Assembly: GCA_008508345.1 (NCBI GenBank) | Contig: QNGE01001273.1 | Span: 31,911 to 95,910, forward strand | Length of the DNA stretch: 64,000 nucleotides | From: Paragonimus westermani | Taxonomy: Eukaryota > Platyhelminthes > Trematoda > Plagiorchiida > Troglotrematidae | Reading direction: 5' to 3' | Shown here: in pieces, positions 60,651-64,000 of the stretch | Layout of the letters: each line of letters opens with the position of its first letter | How positions within the stretch are numbered: position 1 is the stretch's first letter | Translations under genes and position numbers: made by a program | Notes under the pieces: model-generated | What the model was told of the DNA's origin: nothing | The model's database searches: none | Seen by the model: only the letters and a program-made list of their open reading frames with translations

Positions 60651-62015
60651 GTGAACGAACAACATCGACAGTGGACGCTTCGTCCGTCGTGTCACCCGTA
60701 ATCTCGATCAACAAATAAACACAAACACTTCCGGACAAAAAGGACGAAGGGTAGATGAGTAAATCTTCCGTTCCATTGTAGAATTTAATGTGCGTCTCGC
60801 AAAAGCTTATTCCTCAACTTTCTTCTGTTTCGGTACGTTCGTACCTACGACTCCCCATAGATTTTGTGAGACTCAACGCGTGTTATTACAAATGAAGCAA
60901 AACTCGGTCCGATGAACTTCAAGCAACGGGACAGTGTGTTGCTGGAAAATTAGTTTCCCAGTGTGCATGTGAAAGATAAACAGGGTTCATCAATTGAGCT
61001 GCCGATCGCTTGTCGCTTAATGGTAGTGAGTCGATTATTTCTGCCGACGTAAAATCTCTGCAAACTATCGGGGAACAAGTACTACATCTTGTTGTATGAA
61101 ACCTCTTCATTTTAATCGGCTGCTTCAGTATAGTATCTAAAAGACCGGACCTTGAAAATTATTTCTGTTCTACTCCCTTGGAGAGGAAACCGTTCCAACA
61201 CCGGGTAACGCGTAGTTCGACCGAATTAAACCACTGACGTATGTGTGATTCGGTCATCGAGGGTAGTAGGTTCTGACGATTTAAATAATACATATGACTG
61301 GGTGACTGTTTCACATACCCGTACAGAAATATGAAAATCAGTGTTATCTTCAACCGAGAACCACCTACTATCTATGTTCGAAGCCCGGAGAAATTCCACA
61401 TTCAGCCCAACGTGAGATGCACCATGAAGTTGTTGATAATCACGTTGTTCCTACCTTGCTGACCGGTAATTTCTCCTCCGCTCAATTTCACAGGCCCATA
61501 CTCCTTATTTCGGTTGCCTTGAGAGTCAAATTCTATACGACACTGTTGAAGTCACAACAACAAAAGTCGGTCAGTGACTCCGGACATTGTTCGATGAATA
61601 AGTCTTACTAACCGGATTGACGGTGGAAAGTAACATGACTAAGTGGTACCTAATTAAGCGTAGCGGAATTTTACTAAACAGCGTAGGCATTCCAAATTGC
61701 CCTCGTTTATTTCATATTCAATTATGTATTTTATAATTCTGGTTGGTTCACTGTTCAAATAATGGAACTACACCAGAATGTACTTAGATTGTTTACGCGT
61801 TTTCAGAAAAGTTAAGCCCATGAGGATAAGTCTCACCAAGATACTGTAAAAGTATTTGGCCTTATGATTAGATTACACCCCATACTTACGGCAATAGTAC
61901 GGGGTTATCGATTGGATAGAACAGAGCGGTTCTGTTCGTTCTTCTTTCGAAATTACCAACAGTCAGACAGTACACAAATAAGGTTTCAGTTGAGCCCTTA
62001 GGTATGATCTTTCAG
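60651..62015. other. Intergenic DNA, unassigned
   Basis: No gene or repeat is recognised. Confidence 0.5.
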
Positions 62016-62205
62016 TCCTGCCTATTGTGAGGTTGCTGACATTGTGGTTAACCCACTGGTCCCAAAAGCATGAGGGCCGGAATGTAAATTTCAGTCCGAA
62101 AGAGGATATGAACTACTGGTGAGCTCTAACGGAAGCGAATCTGGAGTCCAATGCTTCCTTTCGAAGTGGGCTAGTCGAGAGTCATCTCTGAACATGGGAG
62201 CTGCG
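62016..62205 (+). mobile_element. Diverged second copy of the hammerhead-bearing SINE
   Basis: This copy aligns with the minus-strand SINE at 35943-36136 from head to tail: TGCCTA(T/A)TGTGA at the start, the tRNA-like head, the GAGCTCTAA core region, and the TTC(C/T)TTTCGAA tail. The A and B boxes are degraded. The ribozyme equivalent at 62110-62154 has CTGGTGA where the core should be CTGANGA, and a damaged stem II, so it should not cleave. Confidence 0.75.
62110..62154 (+). pseudogene. Degenerate hammerhead ribozyme
   Basis: It is positionally equivalent to the ribozyme at 35998-36042. Invariant A of CUGANGA is replaced (CTGGTGA), stem II is GCTC against AAGC with mispairs, and the GAA is followed by T. 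Stem I strands GAACTA and CAATGC no longer pair well. Confidence 0.7.
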
Positions 62206-63424
62206 ATCAAATATGATTGGTGTTCAATTCGAAATGAAGAGGTTAACACCTTCTACACAGGAATTAGCAAAACCAACGGGGCATGAGAAAATGTTGTTGA
62301 CGTTTGGTTCTTCGGTGATCTCCGATTCGAGCGTGGCGGCAGAATATCCACTCAGCTGTGGTCTAGGCGAACGCGGTATTGATGTCGGCCGGATGCTTTA
62401 GTCACACCATGGCGACTATGCGGAGCAGTATTGTATAAACTTGTATCCACGTCGCGGCTGGAGTTCAGATTTTCTCCAGAGCTACAAACGACGACCCGAT
62501 TTCTGTAGTCACTCAAGTGCAGATATATAAGAAGGCGTATGAACACGTCAATCACGTTCACGGCGAACCAATAAGATGGATCTTGGTTGTATCATAGCTG
62601 CTACAATTTCTTCTCATAAGATCCGTTTTTAAATCCGACCTCCAGGTATGTGGCCCTAAATGGATACAGCAACCTGGAAACAGCTGTCCGCCAATTCGAT
62701 AGTGACTGCTGAGACCAGCCATCTACAACAGCTCAAATAACGTTAAGCAATAGCTTCACGGTTTGAACGATCTTCTAGGTAATCCCCGGTGATCAAGAGG
62801 CTCAAGGATCGGGGACCACGTCCTTCTACGACTCCAGAATATGGTTTCATTGGGTCGTTCGTTTTATTATGCGCCCAATCGTTTGATCCAAAACTGAGAA
62901 AGGAATAACCTACTTACATCGTTCATCGGAAAAACGAGTCAATACCAAGCAACAGAGGATTCTAAATATGTATGGCGAAACGATCACCATACATGACCGA
63001 CAAGAGAGCGAGTCTGGGGTCAGTCAAATATGACTGTCGGAGCGTTAGAACGAATCACGTTACAGTTCACATGTAGTACACGCATTCGTTCGCACGGCTG
63101 CAATCTGATTGACTCAGTGGGACAATACAAACCAATCCACCCAAAATCGGAACGGTCGATCGATATGACGTGGTTCGACTCGACCGCTTCGTTAGATGGC
63201 ATTCGTTTCCTGGACAGTAGCCCCAGTGACTCAGGCTCTGGAGAGGAGAAAAGACCTATCAGAATCAGTGTCATAAATGTAGCTGACATTTCACCGAGTC
63301 GTCTGTAAAGTGTAATTATCGAAGCCAACTAGTGGAGATAGCCAGCAAGTGGTCTAGCACAGGCTGTCCCGCTCTTGTAAAATTTGGTTCTCTGATAGGT
63401 GTAGGCTGTCCGCTTGAGTTCAGC
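62206..63424. other. Intergenic DNA, unassigned
   Basis: Overlapping ORFs of 92 codons (+, 63030-63308) and 102 codons (-, 63020-63328) are present without recognisable domains. No repeat was assigned. Confidence 0.45.
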
Positions 63425-63560
63425 CACTGTTGTCAGTCGAAATTGAGCCCAATCCCTTTTCTACTTTCACTTCTAAAATGAGGTTTGTTTCTTTTCCATG
63501 GGTATGCAGCAATTAAGAATCAACGCGAATCACTGATCCCGTCGACGATGATCAGCATTC
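63425..63560 (-). repeat. Solo 3'-UTR fragment of the 15-2411 LINE family
   Basis: This stretch matches the 3' UTR at about 25-150 in the same orientation (CCATGG(G/T)TATG, CAGCAATTAAG, AATCACTGAT, then a GATGATC tract). No coding remains beside it. Confidence 0.7.
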
Positions 63561-63962
63561 ACAAATGATTCAATATCTAATAGGTGTGCATAATTTGTAC
63601 AGTCAAATAGGAGAAGAGACTGTTGCAAGCTAACGAGTAACTTTTATGTCAAGTGCTAATTCGACCAAACCTAGATGGAGAAATACAAGGTAAGCATTAC
63701 ATCCGGTCTTCTAATCAGCCGGAAAAATGAGCCCGATTTTCATTTGAATCACAATCAACAGTTGATATGGCAAGACCTATATTAGGTGTATGAATCAGAT
63801 TTTGTATGAAGGACCAGAAATAACATGCTACTGGAACTGCCGGAATCAATAACGACATCCTTCCATCGTAGTGCAAAACGTACAAATGACAAAATATAGA
63901 GGATAGCATGTCACATTTGGCCATTCACAGAATCACGAAAAGTGTACAGAAAAAAGACAAGG

Positions 63963-63976
63963 GTAGTAGTAGTAGT
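63963..63976. repeat. (GTA)n microsatellite
   Basis: A short run of the trinucleotide is visible near the end of the window. Confidence 0.85.
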
Positions 63977-64000
63977 GGTACCAGTAAAGTTACACATGTG

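Noticed and set aside
63020..63328. Overlapping 92- and 102-codon ORFs on both strands
   Set aside because: They are mutually antisense, no domain is recognised, and there are no splice or repeat signals to support either.
1..64000. CRISPR arrays, bacterial operons, riboswitches, rRNA
   Set aside because: The sequence shows spliced eukaryotic gene structure. No regularly spaced short repeats or rRNA-like blocks were seen.

Overview
This window looks like nuclear DNA of a flatworm, most likely a digenean trematode. It is AT-rich and intron-dominated. It carries one recognisable host gene split over more than 44 kb, plus many decayed non-LTR and Penelope-like retroelements of types common in trematode genomes. 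A tRNA-derived short element with a hammerhead ribozyme also recalls the Sm-alpha repeats of schistosomes. The species cannot be named from sequence alone.

Host gene: the + strand holds the last five coding exons of an AMP-activated protein kinase gamma subunit. They lie at 12341-12522 (CBS2), 22401-22607 (CBS3), 48859-48939 and 52710-52784 (CBS3-CBS4 linker and start of CBS4), and 56224-56385 (rest of CBS4, C-terminus, stop). The last four exons join in phase 0, all four introns are GT-AG, and the concatenated protein (234 aa) is collinear with animal AMPK gamma. CBS1 exons were not found and should lie upstream of the window. A polyadenylation signal sits about 330 bp after the stop.

Layout: 1-2411 is an internally deleted, frameshifted APE-type LINE (minus strand), with its probable 5' UTR to about 2830. 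2831-9794 is non-coding apart from a LINE 3'-UTR fragment. 9795-11247 is a Penelope-like element (PLE) fragment flanked by two gap-free 436-bp inverted arms. 12523-22400 is an intron with one unexplained in-phase ORF. The 26-kb intron 22608-48858 has collected a tRNA-like SINE head, a LINE RT tail, a PLE (minus strand), a SINE with an apparently intact hammerhead ribozyme, a second LINE (40935-44590) and another inverted-ended PLE remnant. Another PLE lies in the last intron (53043-54270). Downstream of the gene are a degenerate second SINE copy and two LINE 3'-end fragments.

No bacterial-type operon, CRISPR array, rRNA or convincing functional tRNA gene is present. All transposon reading frames seen are broken, so the only clearly functional protein-coding information is the AMPK gamma gene. 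The most interesting items are the compact hammerhead-bearing SINE pair, the inverted-repeat architecture shared by two PLE copies, and the possible alternative terminal exon at 14707-14964.
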